Shown: positions 42,822-51,687 of the stretch, piece after piece
Numbering within the stretch: position 1 is the first letter of the stretch
How the letters are laid out: each line of letters opens with the position of its first letter
Assembly: GCF_008373755.1 (NCBI RefSeq)
Contig: NZ_VUJV01000001.1
Coordinates: forward strand, 1,054,001 to 1,118,000
Source of the DNA: Nocardioides humilatus
GTDB taxonomy: Bacteria > Actinomycetota > Actinomycetes > Propionibacteriales > Nocardioidaceae
Reading direction: 5' to 3'
DNA: 64,000 nucleotides
Notes under the pieces: model-generated
The model's input: only the letters and a program-made list of their open reading frames with translations
The model's database searches: none
What the model was told of the DNA's origin: nothing
Translations under genes and position numbers: made by a program

Positions 42822-43397
42822 GTGCTGCTGAGCGACCGCGACATCCTCGCCGAGATCGACGCCGGACGGATCGCCATGGATCCCTTCGACCCGGCCATGC
42901 TCCAGCCGTCGTCGATCGACGTACGGCTCGACCGGTTCTTCCGGGTCTTCGAGAACCACAAGTACCCCCACATCGACCCGGCCGCCGACCAGTCGGACCT
43001 GACCCGGGTCGTGGAGCCGGAGGGTGACGACGCGTTCATCCTCCACCCCGGCGAGTTCGTGCTCGGGTCGACCTTCGAGGTCGTCTCGCTGCCCGACGAC
43101 ATCGCCGCGCGAGTCGAGGGCAAGTCGTCCCTGGGGCGGCTCGGCCTGCTCACGCACGCGACCGCCGGCTTCGTCGACCCTGGCTTCTCCGGGCACGTCA
43201 CGCTCGAGCTCGCCAACGTCGCGACCCTGCCGATCAAGCTCTACCCGGGCATGAAGATCGGGCAGTTCTGCTTCTTCCGGCTCACGTCGCCCTCCGACCA
43301 CCCCTACGGCTCGGAGAAGTACGGCTCGCGCTACCAGGGCCAGCGCGGCCCGACCCCCTCGCGGTCGTTCATGAACTTCCACCGCACCAAGATCTGA
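42822..43397 (+). CDS. dcd: dCTP deaminase (possibly bifunctional dCTP deaminase/dUTPase)
   Basis: A 191-residue trimeric cytoplasmic enzyme that converts dCTP to dUTP, and in many actinobacteria on to d[15 protein letters not shown] and [20 protein letters not shown] open the chain. The active-site segment [20 protein letters not shown] (about 106-125) includes the catalytic Glu just before GKSS, and FSGHVTLEL follows. FMNFHRTKI closes it. GTG start with TAGAGT (42810-42815) 6 nt upstream, so probably leaderless. The length and the [12 protein letters not shown] phrase match the mycobacterial bifunctional type; the activity split is not certain from sequence. Confidence 0.95.
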   Translation: MLLSDRDILAEIDAGRIAMDPFDPAMLQPSSIDVRLDRFFRVFENHKYPHIDPAADQSDLTRVVEPEGDDAFILHPGEFVLGSTFEVVSLPDDIAARVEGKSSLGRLGLLTHATAGFVDPGFSGHVTLELANVATLPIKLYPGMKIGQFCFFRLTSPSDHPYGSEKYGSRYQGQRGPTPSRSFMNFHRTKI

Positions 43398-43433
43398 CGC
43401 TCACGGCGGCGTGAGTCGCCTCACAGAGTTTGC

Positions 43434-43452
43434 TTAGGTAAGGCTTACCTCA
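43434..43452. promoter_or_regulatory. DtxR/IdeR iron box
   Basis: TTAGGTAAGGCTTACCTCA is a near-perfect 19-bp iron box (consensus TTAGGTTAGGCTAACCTAA). It lies 43 bp before the GTG of the siderophore-binding lipoprotein, so the five-gene operon should be repressed by the Fe-bound DtxR/IdeR regulator and induced when iron is low. Confidence 0.9.
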
Positions 43453-43495
43453 GTACGGTCACCGGGATTCGTATCCACGTTCCCGAAGGATTCCC

Positions 43496-44551
43496 GTGAC
43501 CCAGCGCAACTCCCGGCGCGCAGCCCTGGCGCTCGCCGCTGCCGCCTGCCTCCCGTTCCTGGCTGCTTGCAGCACCGGTTCCGCCAAGGCCGACGACGCC
43601 GCCGAGCCCACCGCCACCACCACCGCCGAGGCCGACGCCTTCCCGGTCACGGTCGAGTCCGCGCTCGGTGACGCGGTCATCGAGTCCGCACCCGAGCGGG
43701 TCGTGACGGTCGGCTACGCCGACTCCGACGTCGCCCTCTCCCTCGGCGTCGTGCCGATCGCGTCGGAAGCGATCACCTGGGGCGGCACCGAGGACTACTC
43801 GACCGTCTGGTTCGACGAGGCCCTCGCCGAGATCGACGGCGCCGAGGCCCCGCAGCGGCTCGACACCACCGACGGCATCCCGGTCGACGAGATCATCGCG
43901 CTCGAGCCCGACCTGGTGCTCGGCACCAACTCCGGTCTGACCCAGAAGGACTTCGACAAGCTGACCAAGGCCGGCATCCCCGTCGTCGCCTACCCGGGCG
44001 ACATGTGGTTCACCAGCTGGCAGGAATCGCTCGAGCTCGCCGGCAAGGCGCTGGGCCGCACCGAGGTGGCCGCCGGCGTCATCGCCGACACCGAGCAGGT
44101 CCTCGCCGACACCGCCGCGAAGTACCCGCAGCTCGCCGGTACGACGATCGCCTACACCTACCTCAGCCCGACCGACACCTCGCAGATCGGCATCTACAGC
44201 GCCGAGGAGAACCGGCCCGTGCTGCTCGCGCAGCTCGGCGCGGTCACGCCCGACATCGTCAACGAGGTCTCCGAGCCGGGCGTCTTCTACACGACCATCT
44301 CCGCAGAGCGGGCCAAGGACGTCGAGGCCGACGTGCTGCTGACCGACGCCGAGTCCGAGGACGACATCGAGACCATCGAGAACGACCCGCTGCTCTCGCA
44401 GATCCCGGCGATCGCGTCGGGCCACTGGTACGCCTCGACCGACCACGTCGCCTCGCTCCCGATGTCGGCGCCTTCGGCGCTCTCCCTCCCCTTCGCGATG
44501 GAGAACTACATCCCGCACGTGGCTGCCGCGGTCGACGGTGACGGTTCCTGA
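43496..44551 (+). CDS. Iron-siderophore ABC transporter, substrate-binding lipoprotein
   Basis: A 351-residue FepB/FecB-type binding protein. Lipobox LAAC with lipidation at Cys25, then an acidic linker, then the periplasmic-binding fold (ERVVTVGYADSDVALSLGV near residue 66, TTDGIPVDEIIALEPDLVLG near 125). It captures ferric siderophore outside the membrane and hands it to the two permeases. GTG start. It overlaps the first permease gene by 14 bp. Expression should be iron-controlled through the box at 43434-43452. Confidence 0.93.
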   Translation: MTQRNSRRAALALAAAACLPFLAACSTGSAKADDAAEPTATTTAEADAFPVTVESALGDAVIESAPERVVTVGYADSDVALSLGVVPIASEAITWGGTEDYSTVWFDEALAEIDGAEAPQRLDTTDGIPVDEIIALEPDLVLGTNSGLTQKDFDKLTKAGIPVVAYPGDMWFTSWQESLELAGKALGRTEVAAGVIADTEQVLADTAAKYPQLAGTTIAYTYLSPTDTSQIGIYSAEENRPVLLAQLGAVTPDIVNEVSEPGVFYTTISAERAKDVEADVLLTDAESEDDIETIENDPLLSQIPAIASGHWYASTDHVASLPMSAPSALSLPFAMENYIPHVAAAVDGDGS

Positions 44552-45575
44552 CCTCCACCCGACCACGGCCGTGCCGGCCGCACCCTCCCCCATCGGGGTC
44601 CGGCCGGCACTGGCGGTGAGCGTCGCGGCACTGGCCGCGACGCTCGCCGTCGTCGTGATCGGCTCGCTCCTCATCGGGTCGACGGTCGCCTCGCCGTCGG
44701 CCCTGTTCGACCCCAGCCATGTCGACCACGCGGTCCTCGTGAAGCGCTGGGAGCGCACCCTCCTCGGCCTCGCGGTCGGCGCCGCTTTCGCCCTCGCGGG
44801 CGCCTGCATGCAGGGCCTCACCCGCAACCCGCTCGCCGATCCCGGTCTGTTGGGCGTCAACGCGGGCGCGGCCTTCGCGATGGCGACGGCCATCGCCTAC
44901 CTCGGCGCCCACAGCCTCGGCCAGTTCATCTGGTACGGCTTCGCCGGCGCCGCTGCCGCCGCCGTCGTCGTGCACCTGGTGGCCAGCGTCGGTCGCGACG
45001 GCGCCACCCCGGCCAAGCTGACGATCGCCGGAGCGGCACTGACGGCCGGGCTCTCGAGCTGGACGACCGGCGTACTCCTGCTGGACCGCGAGGCCGTCGA
45101 GCAGATCCGCCGCTGGCAGGTCGGCACGGTGGCCGGTCGCGACAGCGACGTGCTGATGACCGTCGCCCTGCCGTTGGCGCTCGGTGCCGTCCTCGCGCTG
45201 GCCATGGCCGGCGCCCTCAACACCTTGGCACTCGGCGACGACCTCGCCCGCGGCCTGGGACGACGGACTGCCGTCGACCGGGTCGTCGTCGGTCTCGCGA
45301 TCGTGCTCCTCGCCGGCACCGGCACAGCGGTGGCCGGACCGATCGCCTTCATCGGCCTGGTCGTGCCCCACGTCGTACGCCGCCTGGTCGGTGGCGACTA
45401 CAAGCGGATCCTCCCCTTCAGCGCCGGGTACGGCGGCGCGCTCGTCGTCGCCGCCGACACCGTCGGGCGCGTGGTGCTGCCCCCGGCCGAGGTGCAGGTC
45501 GGCGTGATGGCCACCGTGATCGGCGTGCCCGTCCTGATCTGGGTCGTCTCGCGCGGACGGAGAGCGGGCCTGTGA
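44538..45575 (+). CDS. Iron-siderophore ABC transporter permease 1 (FecCD family)
   Basis: A 345-residue membrane protein of the FecCD/BtuC family with about nine hydrophobic segments. Family words: ACMQGLTRNPLADPGLLGVN (about 92-111), WQVGTVAGRD, and GPIAFIGLVVPHVVRRLVGGD near the C terminus, the ATPase-coupling loop. GTG start inside the end of the binding-protein gene. Its stop overlaps the next permease start by 4 bp (GTGA). Forms a heterodimer pore with permease 2. Confidence 0.93.
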   Translation: MTVPDLHPTTAVPAAPSPIGVRPALAVSVAALAATLAVVVIGSLLIGSTVASPSALFDPSHVDHAVLVKRWERTLLGLAVGAAFALAGACMQGLTRNPLADPGLLGVNAGAAFAMATAIAYLGAHSLGQFIWYGFAGAAAAAVVVHLVASVGRDGATPAKLTIAGAALTAGLSSWTTGVLLLDREAVEQIRRWQVGTVAGRDSDVLMTVALPLALGAVLALAMAGALNTLALGDDLARGLGRRTAVDRVVVGLAIVLLAGTGTAVAGPIAFIGLVVPHVVRRLVGGDYKRILPFSAGYGGALVVAADTVGRVVLPPAEVQVGVMATVIGVPVLIWVVSRGRRAGL

Positions 45576-46618
45576 CCGCGACCCTGCTGGAGCCCACAGC
45601 CGATCCCGTGGCCGCGGTCCGACGCGCGCGCCGCGGTCCGCGACGACGCTACCTCGCGGTGCTCGGCGGCCTGATCGTCCTGGCGACGGCGGCCTTCGCG
45701 GTCAACGTGCTGCTCGGCGACTACACCTACACGGTCCCCGACTTCTTCCGGATCCTCTTCGGTGAGCAGCTGCCGGTGGCGACCTACCTGCTGATGGAGT
45801 CCAAGCTCCCCCGCGCCGTGCTCGGCATCCTGGTCGGCCTGTGCTTCGGGATCGGCGGCGCGGTCTTCCAGACCACCCTGCGCAATCCGCTCGCGAGCCC
45901 CGACGTCGTCGGCGTCACCTGGGGCGCGAGCACGGCTGCCGTCGTCGCGGTGATCACCTTCGGTCTGCGCGGGACCGCCGTCTCCCTGGCCGCGATCGGC
46001 GGCGCGGTGGCCGTCGCCCTCCTGATCCGCAGCGTCGGCGGCAACGTGGGCTCGCACCGCATCGTCCTCGTGGGTGTCGCGATGACCGCGGCGCTCGCCT
46101 CGTTCATCGAGTACCTCCTCAGCCGGGCCTCGATCTGGGACGTCCAGGTCGCGCTCCAGTGGCTGGCCGGCAGCCTGCACGCGTCGGACTGGCCGACCGT
46201 CCGCGCCGTCGCCCTATCCGCAGCGATCCTGCTCCCGCTGCTCGCCGTCCTCTCCCGGTCGCTGCGGGTGACGCAGCTCGGCGACGACCTCGCGACCGGC
46301 CTCGGAGCACGACGGTTCGCTCCGGACGGGATGTTGCTGATCGCCGTACTGCTGGTGGCCGTGGCCGTCGCGGCCAGCGGCCCGATCGCCTTCGTCGCCT
46401 TCATGGCCGGGCCGACCGCCCGCGCCCTCAACGGCGGCCGCCCCACCCTCCTCGGCGCCGGCCTCGTCGGCGTCGTCCTCGTCCTCTCCGCCGACTTCGT
46501 CGGCCACTACCTGATCGGTGACATCACCGTGCCGGTCGGCGTGCTGACCGGCGCCTGCGGTGCGCCGTTCATGTTGTGGCTGCTGGCCCGCGGCACGTCC
46601 TCAAGGAGCAGCTCATGA
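45572..46618 (+). CDS. Iron-siderophore ABC transporter permease 2 (FecCD family)
   Basis: A 348-residue FecCD-type permease with about nine membrane segments. Characteristic words: GGAVFQTTLRNPLASPDVVGVT (given here as two adjoining parts GGAVFQTTLRN and PLASPDVVGVT, about residues 93-114), WLAGSLHASDW, and GPIAFVAFMAGPTAR at the coupling loop. It overlaps permease 1 by 4 bp and the ATPase gene by 4 bp (ATGA), so all are co-translated. Works with permease 1 for ferric-siderophore entry. Confidence 0.93.
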   Translation: MTATLLEPTADPVAAVRRARRGPRRRYLAVLGGLIVLATAAFAVNVLLGDYTYTVPDFFRILFGEQLPVATYLLMESKLPRAVLGILVGLCFGIGGAVFQTTLRNPLASPDVVGVTWGASTAAVVAVITFGLRGTAVSLAAIGGAVAVALLIRSVGGNVGSHRIVLVGVAMTAALASFIEYLLSRASIWDVQVALQWLAGSLHASDWPTVRAVALSAAILLPLLAVLSRSLRVTQLGDDLATGLGARRFAPDGMLLIAVLLVAVAVAASGPIAFVAFMAGPTARALNGGRPTLLGAGLVGVVLVLSADFVGHYLIGDITVPVGVLTGACGAPFMLWLLARGTSSRSSS

Positions 46619-47475
46619 GCGTCAGCACCAGCGCGCGGCTCGTCGCCGCCGACGTCACGATCGGCTACGGCGAGCGGGTGGTCGTCGAGGCGCTCGACCT
46701 CGCCGTCCCCGACGGCGCGGTGACCGTCATCGTCGGCGCCAACGCCTGCGGCAAGTCCACGCTCCTGCGTGGGATGGCGCGGCTGCTCCGGCCGCAGTCG
46801 GGCGCGGTCCTCCTCGACGGGGTCGCCGTCCACACCCGGTCGACCCGCGACGTCGCCCGCACCCTGGGCCTGCTTCCGCAGCAGCCGATCACCCCCGAGG
46901 GCATCACCGTCGTCGACCTCGTCGGCCGCGGCCGGCACCCCCACCAGGGCCTGCTCGGCCGCTGGACGAGCGCGGACGAGCGCGCGGTCACCGACGCCCT
47001 CGTGGTGACCGGCACCCTCGACCTCGCCGACCGCGCGGTCGACGAGCTGTCGGGAGGGCAGCGGCAGCGGGTCTGGATCGCGATGGCGCTCGCCCAGGAC
47101 ACGGACCTGCTCCTGCTCGACGAGCCGACGACCTACCTCGACGTCGCCCACCAGGTCGAGATGCTCGACCTCCTGGCCGACCTCAACCGCAACCGCGGCA
47201 CCACGATCGTGATGGTGCTCCACGAGCTCAACCTCGCCGCCCGCTACGCCGATCACCTCGTCGCCATGAAGGCCGGACGGGTCGTCGCCGAGGGCGCGCC
47301 CCACACGGTCGTCACCGAGGAGATCGTGCGCGACGTCTTCGGCCTGGACAACCGCGTCATCACCGACCCCGTCTCCGGCACGCCGCTCGTGCTGCCCGCG
47401 GGTCGCCACCACCGCCCGTCCCTGCTGGCCGGGAAGTCCCCCACCCCCGAGTACGAAGGAGCCGAGTACCTGTGA
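46615..47475 (+). CDS. Iron-siderophore ABC transporter ATPase
   Basis: A 286-residue cytoplasmic ATPase (FepC type). Walker A GANACGKST (about 44-52) with a Cys in the loop, Q-loop near LLPQQPITPEG, signature LSGGQRQRVWIAMALAQ, Walker B LLLLDEPTTYLD, and H-loop VLHELNLAAR. ATG at 46615 with AAGGAG upstream. The stop overlaps the next gene (GTGA, 47472-47475). Powers the permease pair. Confidence 0.95.
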   Translation: MSVSTSARLVAADVTIGYGERVVVEALDLAVPDGAVTVIVGANACGKSTLLRGMARLLRPQSGAVLLDGVAVHTRSTRDVARTLGLLPQQPITPEGITVVDLVGRGRHPHQGLLGRWTSADERAVTDALVVTGTLDLADRAVDELSGGQRQRVWIAMALAQDTDLLLLDEPTTYLDVAHQVEMLDLLADLNRNRGTTIVMVLHELNLAARYADHLVAMKAGRVVAEGAPHTVVTEEIVRDVFGLDNRVITDPVSGTPLVLPAGRHHRPSLLAGKSPTPEYEGAEYL

Positions 47476-48443
47476 CTGCCGACAAGTTCGAGTACGTCGC
47501 CAGCCTGCCCATGATCCTCGACGAGGTCGAGGTGGTCAGCGCGGAGCGGGTCTCGCCGTCGTACGTCCGCGTCGAGCTGGCCGGGCCCGCCCTCGCCGAG
47601 TGCGGCGTCGACGGCCCGCTGCACGACCAGCGGATGAAGCTGGTCCTCCCCAACAGGGCCGGTCGGTTGCCGTCCTTCGCCGACATGGACGAGTCGTGGT
47701 GGGACACCTGGATGCAGATCCCCGAGGACGAGCGCGGGTCGATCCGCACCTACACGATCCGCGACCTGGTCGGCTCGGGGCGGGAGCGGCGGCTCGTCGT
47801 CGACATCGTCGTCCACGAGTCCGGTGAGCACTCGGGCCCGGGCAACGACTGGGCGCTCCAGGCTCGGCCCGGTGATCGGGTGATCGTGCTCGCGCCCCGG
47901 CTCGGCCATGCGTTCGGCGGCATCGAGTGGTCGCCTGGCGACGCGAGCCGACTGCTGCTGGTGGGCGACGAGACCGCCACGCCTGCGATCCGCGGCATCC
48001 TCCGCGACCTGCCTGCTTCGGCACAGGGGGCGGCCTTCATCGAGGTGCCGACCGCCGAGGACATCCAGCGCGACGTGGTCGCGCCCGACGGCGTCGAGAT
48101 CACCTGGCTGCCGCGCGGCTCGGCCCCGCGGGGCGGCTCGCTCCACGCCGCGGTCATCGCCTGGCTGACCGGCAGCGCCGCACCGGCACCGCAGCTCGCC
48201 GACGACGAGATCGACCCCGACCTCTGGGAGACGCCGGTCTACTCGTCGTCCGGCGAGGAGGTCGCCCCCGGCACTCGGGTGCCCGCCGGCAATGCGCCCT
48301 ACGGCGGCCTCTACGCCTGGATCGCCGGTGAGTCCAAGGTCGTCACCGGCCTGCGCCGCCGCCTCGTCACCGACCTCGGCGTCGACCGCGCCCAGGTCGC
48401 CTTCATGGGCTATTGGAGGGACGGCGTCGCCATGCGCTCCTAG
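47472..48443 (+). CDS. Siderophore-interacting protein (ViuB-type ferric reductase)
   Basis: A 323-residue FAD-binding protein that reduces or releases iron from imported ferric siderophores in the cytoplasm. The FAD motif RTYTIRD lies near residue 95, and LVVDIVVHESGEHSGPGNDW follows. The SIP domain shows LLVGDETATPAIRGIL (about 157-172), GSLHAAVIAWL and a C-terminal YAWIAGESKVVTGLRR phrase. The GTG at 47472 is supported by the coupled stop of the ATPase gene and a GAAGGAG ribosome site within it. Last gene of the iron operon; it converges with the CocE-type hydrolase by a 4-bp overlap. Confidence 0.93.
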   Translation: MTADKFEYVASLPMILDEVEVVSAERVSPSYVRVELAGPALAECGVDGPLHDQRMKLVLPNRAGRLPSFADMDESWWDTWMQIPEDERGSIRTYTIRDLVGSGRERRLVVDIVVHESGEHSGPGNDWALQARPGDRVIVLAPRLGHAFGGIEWSPGDASRLLLVGDETATPAIRGILRDLPASAQGAAFIEVPTAEDIQRDVVAPDGVEITWLPRGSAPRGGSLHAAVIAWLTGSAAPAPQLADDEIDPDLWETPVYSSSGEEVAPGTRVPAGNAPYGGLYAWIAGESKVVTGLRRRLVTDLGVDRAQVAFMGYWRDGVAMRS

Positions 48444-50320
48444 CGGACCGGGAGCGTCACGACCGACCGGTGACCCGGACCCGTGTAGATCTTGAGCGGC
48501 AGGGCCTGGCTCGGGAGGTCGGGGATCGGTGCGAGCAGGTGGGGTACGTCGTAGCCCTGGATCGTCAGCCGCAGCCGGTGTCCCTCGGCGATCACCGCGC
48601 CGGTCGGGAAGATCTCGACGTCGACGGGGGCGATCGTGCCGGCCTTGAGCTTGGCCTTGGACTCCTTGGTGAAGGGGTGCCACGGCTGGATCAGCTGGCC
48701 GTCGAGGTAGCGGGACCGATCCTTGATCAGCTTGCGCTGCGACACGACCTGCCAGCCGCCGGTGATCCGGTGAACCGTGCCGTCGGGCGCGACGTCCTCG
48801 ACGACGACCGAGAGCATGCCGTCGCCACCCGTGGTGGACACGAAGAGATGGGCGTTGATCGGCCCCTGCATCCGGACCGCCCGGTCGACCGGCGCGGTCT
48901 GGAAGGTCAGGCCCGTGTAGTCGTTGATGTCGTTGTTGGTGAAGCACGGGTTGTCGGCCCAGACCATCGACAAGACGCCGGCGGTCCACTGGTTGGCCGA
49001 CCGGGTGCACAGCCCCGACACGGGCAGCGGCACGAGCGTCGACGTACCGGCCTTCGGGTCCTTGAGCCGCAGCTCACCGGCACGGCCGCCCATCGCGGAC
49101 GACCCCGACAGCGCGTAGGAACGGGCATGCAGGTCGTCGGCGATCCACCGGGGCTTCTTCACCCAGCGGTCGGCACCCTGCTCGTAGTAGGTGACCGGCG
49201 CGATCTCGTCGAGGTGACCGTCGATCCCCTTGATCCAGCTGTCGAACCAGCGCAGCTGCAGCTCGTCGATCGAGCCGTAACCGGCGTCGCCCACGTCAGC
49301 ACCCGACGATCCCTGGAGGTGGTCCCACGGGCCTTCGATGAGCTTCACCGGAGCACCGTTGCGCATGAGCTTCTCGAAGATCATCGGTGTGCCGCGCTGG
49401 AAGAGGTCGTACTGACCTCCGATCAGGAACGTCGGGACCGTCACGTCGTCGAGGTAGTTGATCGCCGAGCGCTGGCGGTAGAACGGGCCGTCGTACATCG
49501 GGTTGCCGCCGAGCAGTGCCTGCAGCGCCAAGGTCATCGTGAACGAGCCGCCGCCGATGAGGTGGTCGAGCAGGTTGCCGATCGCGGACTGCGGGTCGCT
49601 GCCCGTGTAGGCGGGCGGGATCAGGGCCGTGCCGTTGACGAGCCCGAGCCACAACGGGATGAAGCCGACGTCGAGCTGGCCGCCGGACGCGACGACGTCG
49701 CGGTAGACGTCGGCGCCCGGGACCTGCGGGAAGATCGCCTTGAGGCCCTTCGGGTGGTGGCCCGCGGCCATCAGCTGGCTGATGCCCATGTAGGACGGGC
49801 CGGCCATGCCCACCTTGCCGTTGCTCCACGGCTGGCGGTGCGCCCAGGCGACGACCTTGCCGGAGTCCTTGTTCTCGCGAGCGCTGAAGGCGGCCCAGCT
49901 GCCGGCCGAGCTGCCGGTGCCGCGCGCGTCGACGAAGAGGTAGTTGTAACCGCGCTTGACGAGGTAGGACGGCGGCGGGCCCGCCAGTCCGCCGCCACCG
50001 CCGGACATCGCGGTCTTGTTGTAGGCCGTGATCGTGACGATCACGGGGAGCCGCTTGTCGATCGCCTCGCCGTGAGCGTCGGCGGGCTGGATCAGGTCAC
50101 CGCGCAGGACGACGCCGTCATCCATCGTGATCGGGATGTCGGTCGTCTTCACCGTGTCGGGATATTGCTCTGGACGCGGGGTCCACGCGCTCGACTCCCG
50201 CGCGACAGCACGGACGGGCGCGGCCTCGGCGCCGACCGTGGGCGTGGCGATCCCGCTCGCGACGACCGCCGACGCGGCGACGACAGCGAGCAGGGCAGGG
50301 CGGAACAAGCGGTGGTTCAT
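48440..50320 (-). CDS. Secreted CocE/NonD-family (X-Pro dipeptidyl-peptidase-like) hydrolase
   Basis: A 626-residue exported serine hydrolase. Signal peptide residues 1-31. The alpha/beta-hydrolase core has the nucleophile in GPSYMG (Ser near residue 175), Asp likely in the GGQYDLFQRG strand, and His in EGPWDHLQG. A C-terminal jelly-roll (about 430-626, AHLFVSTTGGDGMLSVVVED, RLRLTIQGYD) is the X-Pro dipeptidyl-peptidase C-terminal domain. The substrate may be a proline peptide or an ester; not determinable. AGGGAG precedes the ATG. It follows the PucR regulator gene on the same strand by 59 bp, which may control it. Confidence 0.9.
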   Translation of the reverse strand: MNHRLFRPALLAVVAASAVVASGIATPTVGAEAAPVRAVARESSAWTPRPEQYPDTVKTTDIPITMDDGVVLRGDLIQPADAHGEAIDKRLPVIVTITAYNKTAMSGGGGGLAGPPPSYLVKRGYNYLFVDARGTGSSAGSWAAFSARENKDSGKVVAWAHRQPWSNGKVGMAGPSYMGISQLMAAGHHPKGLKAIFPQVPGADVYRDVVASGGQLDVGFIPLWLGLVNGTALIPPAYTGSDPQSAIGNLLDHLIGGGSFTMTLALQALLGGNPMYDGPFYRQRSAINYLDDVTVPTFLIGGQYDLFQRGTPMIFEKLMRNGAPVKLIEGPWDHLQGSSGADVGDAGYGSIDELQLRWFDSWIKGIDGHLDEIAPVTYYEQGADRWVKKPRWIADDLHARSYALSGSSAMGGRAGELRLKDPKAGTSTLVPLPVSGLCTRSANQWTAGVLSMVWADNPCFTNNDINDYTGLTFQTAPVDRAVRMQGPINAHLFVSTTGGDGMLSVVVEDVAPDGTVHRITGGWQVVSQRKLIKDRSRYLDGQLIQPWHPFTKESKAKLKAGTIAPVDVEIFPTGAVIAEGHRLRLTIQGYDVPHLLAPIPDLPSQALPLKIYTGPGHRSVVTLPVR

Positions 50321-50379
50321 GGGGCTCCCTCGTGGTGACTCCCCTGCTCAACGACAAGTCATCTGCATCGTTATCGCGA

Positions 50380-51591
50380 TCAGGGGTGGGACGACCTTGC
50401 CACGATCGCAGCGCGGATCGTCGGGACGTCCGCGGAATCCGTCGGGTCGAGGCCGGTCAGCTCGGCAACCCTGCGCAGCCGGTTGTCGACCGTATTGGGG
50501 TGCACGGCAAGTGCTGCCGCCGTACGACGTCGGTTGAGGCCGGTCGCCACGAACACCTGCAACGTCTCGGCGAGGTCGGGCCGGTCGTCGAGCGCATCGA
50601 GGAGGGCGGCGAGCACCGCCCGCGCCGGACCCGGCTGACGGAGCTGGAAGTCGAGCGCGACGTCGGCAAGCTCGTAGCCGCCATCCGGGCGGCCGGTCAG
50701 CTGGGCGACCTCGGCGACCGCCGTCGCAACCTCGGCGGCGGCCGCGACGTCGTCCGGAGCCGCCCGCGCGATCCCGACGTGCACCGAGGCGCCGGCGATC
50801 CTCCCCACGCTCGCGAGCACCGAGCGGAGTCGCGCCAGGTCGGCAGACGGCACCAGGGCGAGACCGCCATCGGCCTGCGGGCGCCACAGCACCGGATCGC
50901 CGTAGTGCCGGTCGAGCTCCTCGCGCACCCGGCGCAGCTTGCGCCGCGCGGCCACCTGACCATCAACCGTCGGGTCGGACTCGTCGGGGTGCGCGCCGAC
51001 GACCAGCGCGCAGACCAGGTAGCTCTCCGGAAGCCGTACGTCGGCCGGGCCGGCCGCCGAGCGCGCGTCACCGCCGTTGAGCAGGACGTCGACGAGGACC
51101 TGACGCGCGCTGGCCTGCTCGGCCTGGAGCGTGCGCCCATGGCGCGCGTAGCCGGACGCGACCGCCGCGCACACCTCTTCGAGGAACGTCAGGAGCATCT
51201 CGACCACCCGGCGAAGGTCGGCGAAGTCGTCGGGACCCGCGATCGCGACCAACGCGTCGGTCGCCACTCGGGAGCCACGGAAGTAGGCCGCCAGCACCGC
51301 TTCCATCGGCACGCCCTCCTCGGCACGACGAACGGCCGAGTCAGCGAGCTCGACCAGTTCCTCAGCGGCGGGGCGTCCGGACGTGACCGTCGCAGCGGCG
51401 AACATCCGCAGGGCTCGGTCGACGACGCGGCGGACGTCACCGTCGATCAGCTCGCGCGGCAGCCGGCCGTAGATCGCCACCTCGCGGACCAAGGTCTCCA
51501 GCACCTCGTCGACGAGCTCGCGGTGTCGACCGCGGAGGAACTCCACCACGGGCTGACCAGCGATCACCACCGCCTCATTGTGATCCGTCAC
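50380..51591 (-). CDS. PucR/CdaR-type transcription regulator
   Basis: A 403-residue regulator with a helical N-terminal sensor region (about 1-165), a middle domain (DVRLPESYLVCALVVGAHPD onward) and a C-terminal PucR helix-turn-helix (LQVFVATGLNRRRTAAALAV then HPNTVDNRLRRVAELTG). GTG at 51591 lies inside a 16-bp palindrome (51578-51593) that could be an autoregulatory operator. It stands between a secreted hydrolase (same strand, downstream) and a secreted lipase (divergent), both plausible targets. Confidence 0.88.
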   Translation of the reverse strand: MTDHNEAVVIAGQPVVEFLRGRHRELVDEVLETLVREVAIYGRLPRELIDGDVRRVVDRALRMFAAATVTSGRPAAEELVELADSAVRRAEEGVPMEAVLAAYFRGSRVATDALVAIAGPDDFADLRRVVEMLLTFLEEVCAAVASGYARHGRTLQAEQASARQVLVDVLLNGGDARSAAGPADVRLPESYLVCALVVGAHPDESDPTVDGQVAARRKLRRVREELDRHYGDPVLWRPQADGGLALVPSADLARLRSVLASVGRIAGASVHVGIARAAPDDVAAAAEVATAVAEVAQLTGRPDGGYELADVALDFQLRQPGPARAVLAALLDALDDRPDLAETLQVFVATGLNRRRTAAALAVHPNTVDNRLRRVAELTGLDPTDSADVPTIRAAIVARSSHP

Positions 51592-51593
51592 AA
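51578..51593. promoter_or_regulatory. Palindrome TTGTGA-TCCG-TCACAA at the PucR start codon
   Basis: Perfect 6-bp half-sites with a 4-bp spacer, spanning the GTG start of the PucR gene. It resembles a Crp site but has a 4-bp rather than 6-bp spacer. Position suggests autoregulation; it also lies 95 bp before the divergent lipase gene. Confidence 0.4.
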
Positions 51594-51687
51594 CCTCGTC
51601 CCTCCAAAGTCTGGCTGAACTCCCAGGATCAGCCCACCTGATTGTGCTTCATCCTCGTGATGACCGGAACCACCAGAGGAGCAATCG

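Noticed and set aside
43400-43415. Terminator after dcd (CTCACG-GCGG-CGTGAG)
   Set aside because: The stem is only 6 bp, there is no U tract, and the iron-box promoter follows at once; too weak to list.
48413-50338. A 641-codon plus-strand open frame opposite the CocE-type hydrolase
   Set aside because: The minus strand carries signal peptide, nucleophile motif and C-terminal domain; the plus frame has none.
51578-51593. Crp-type site
   Set aside because: Half-sites TGTGA and TCACA are present, but the spacer is 4 bp rather than the 6 bp of Crp sites; kept only as an unassigned palindrome.
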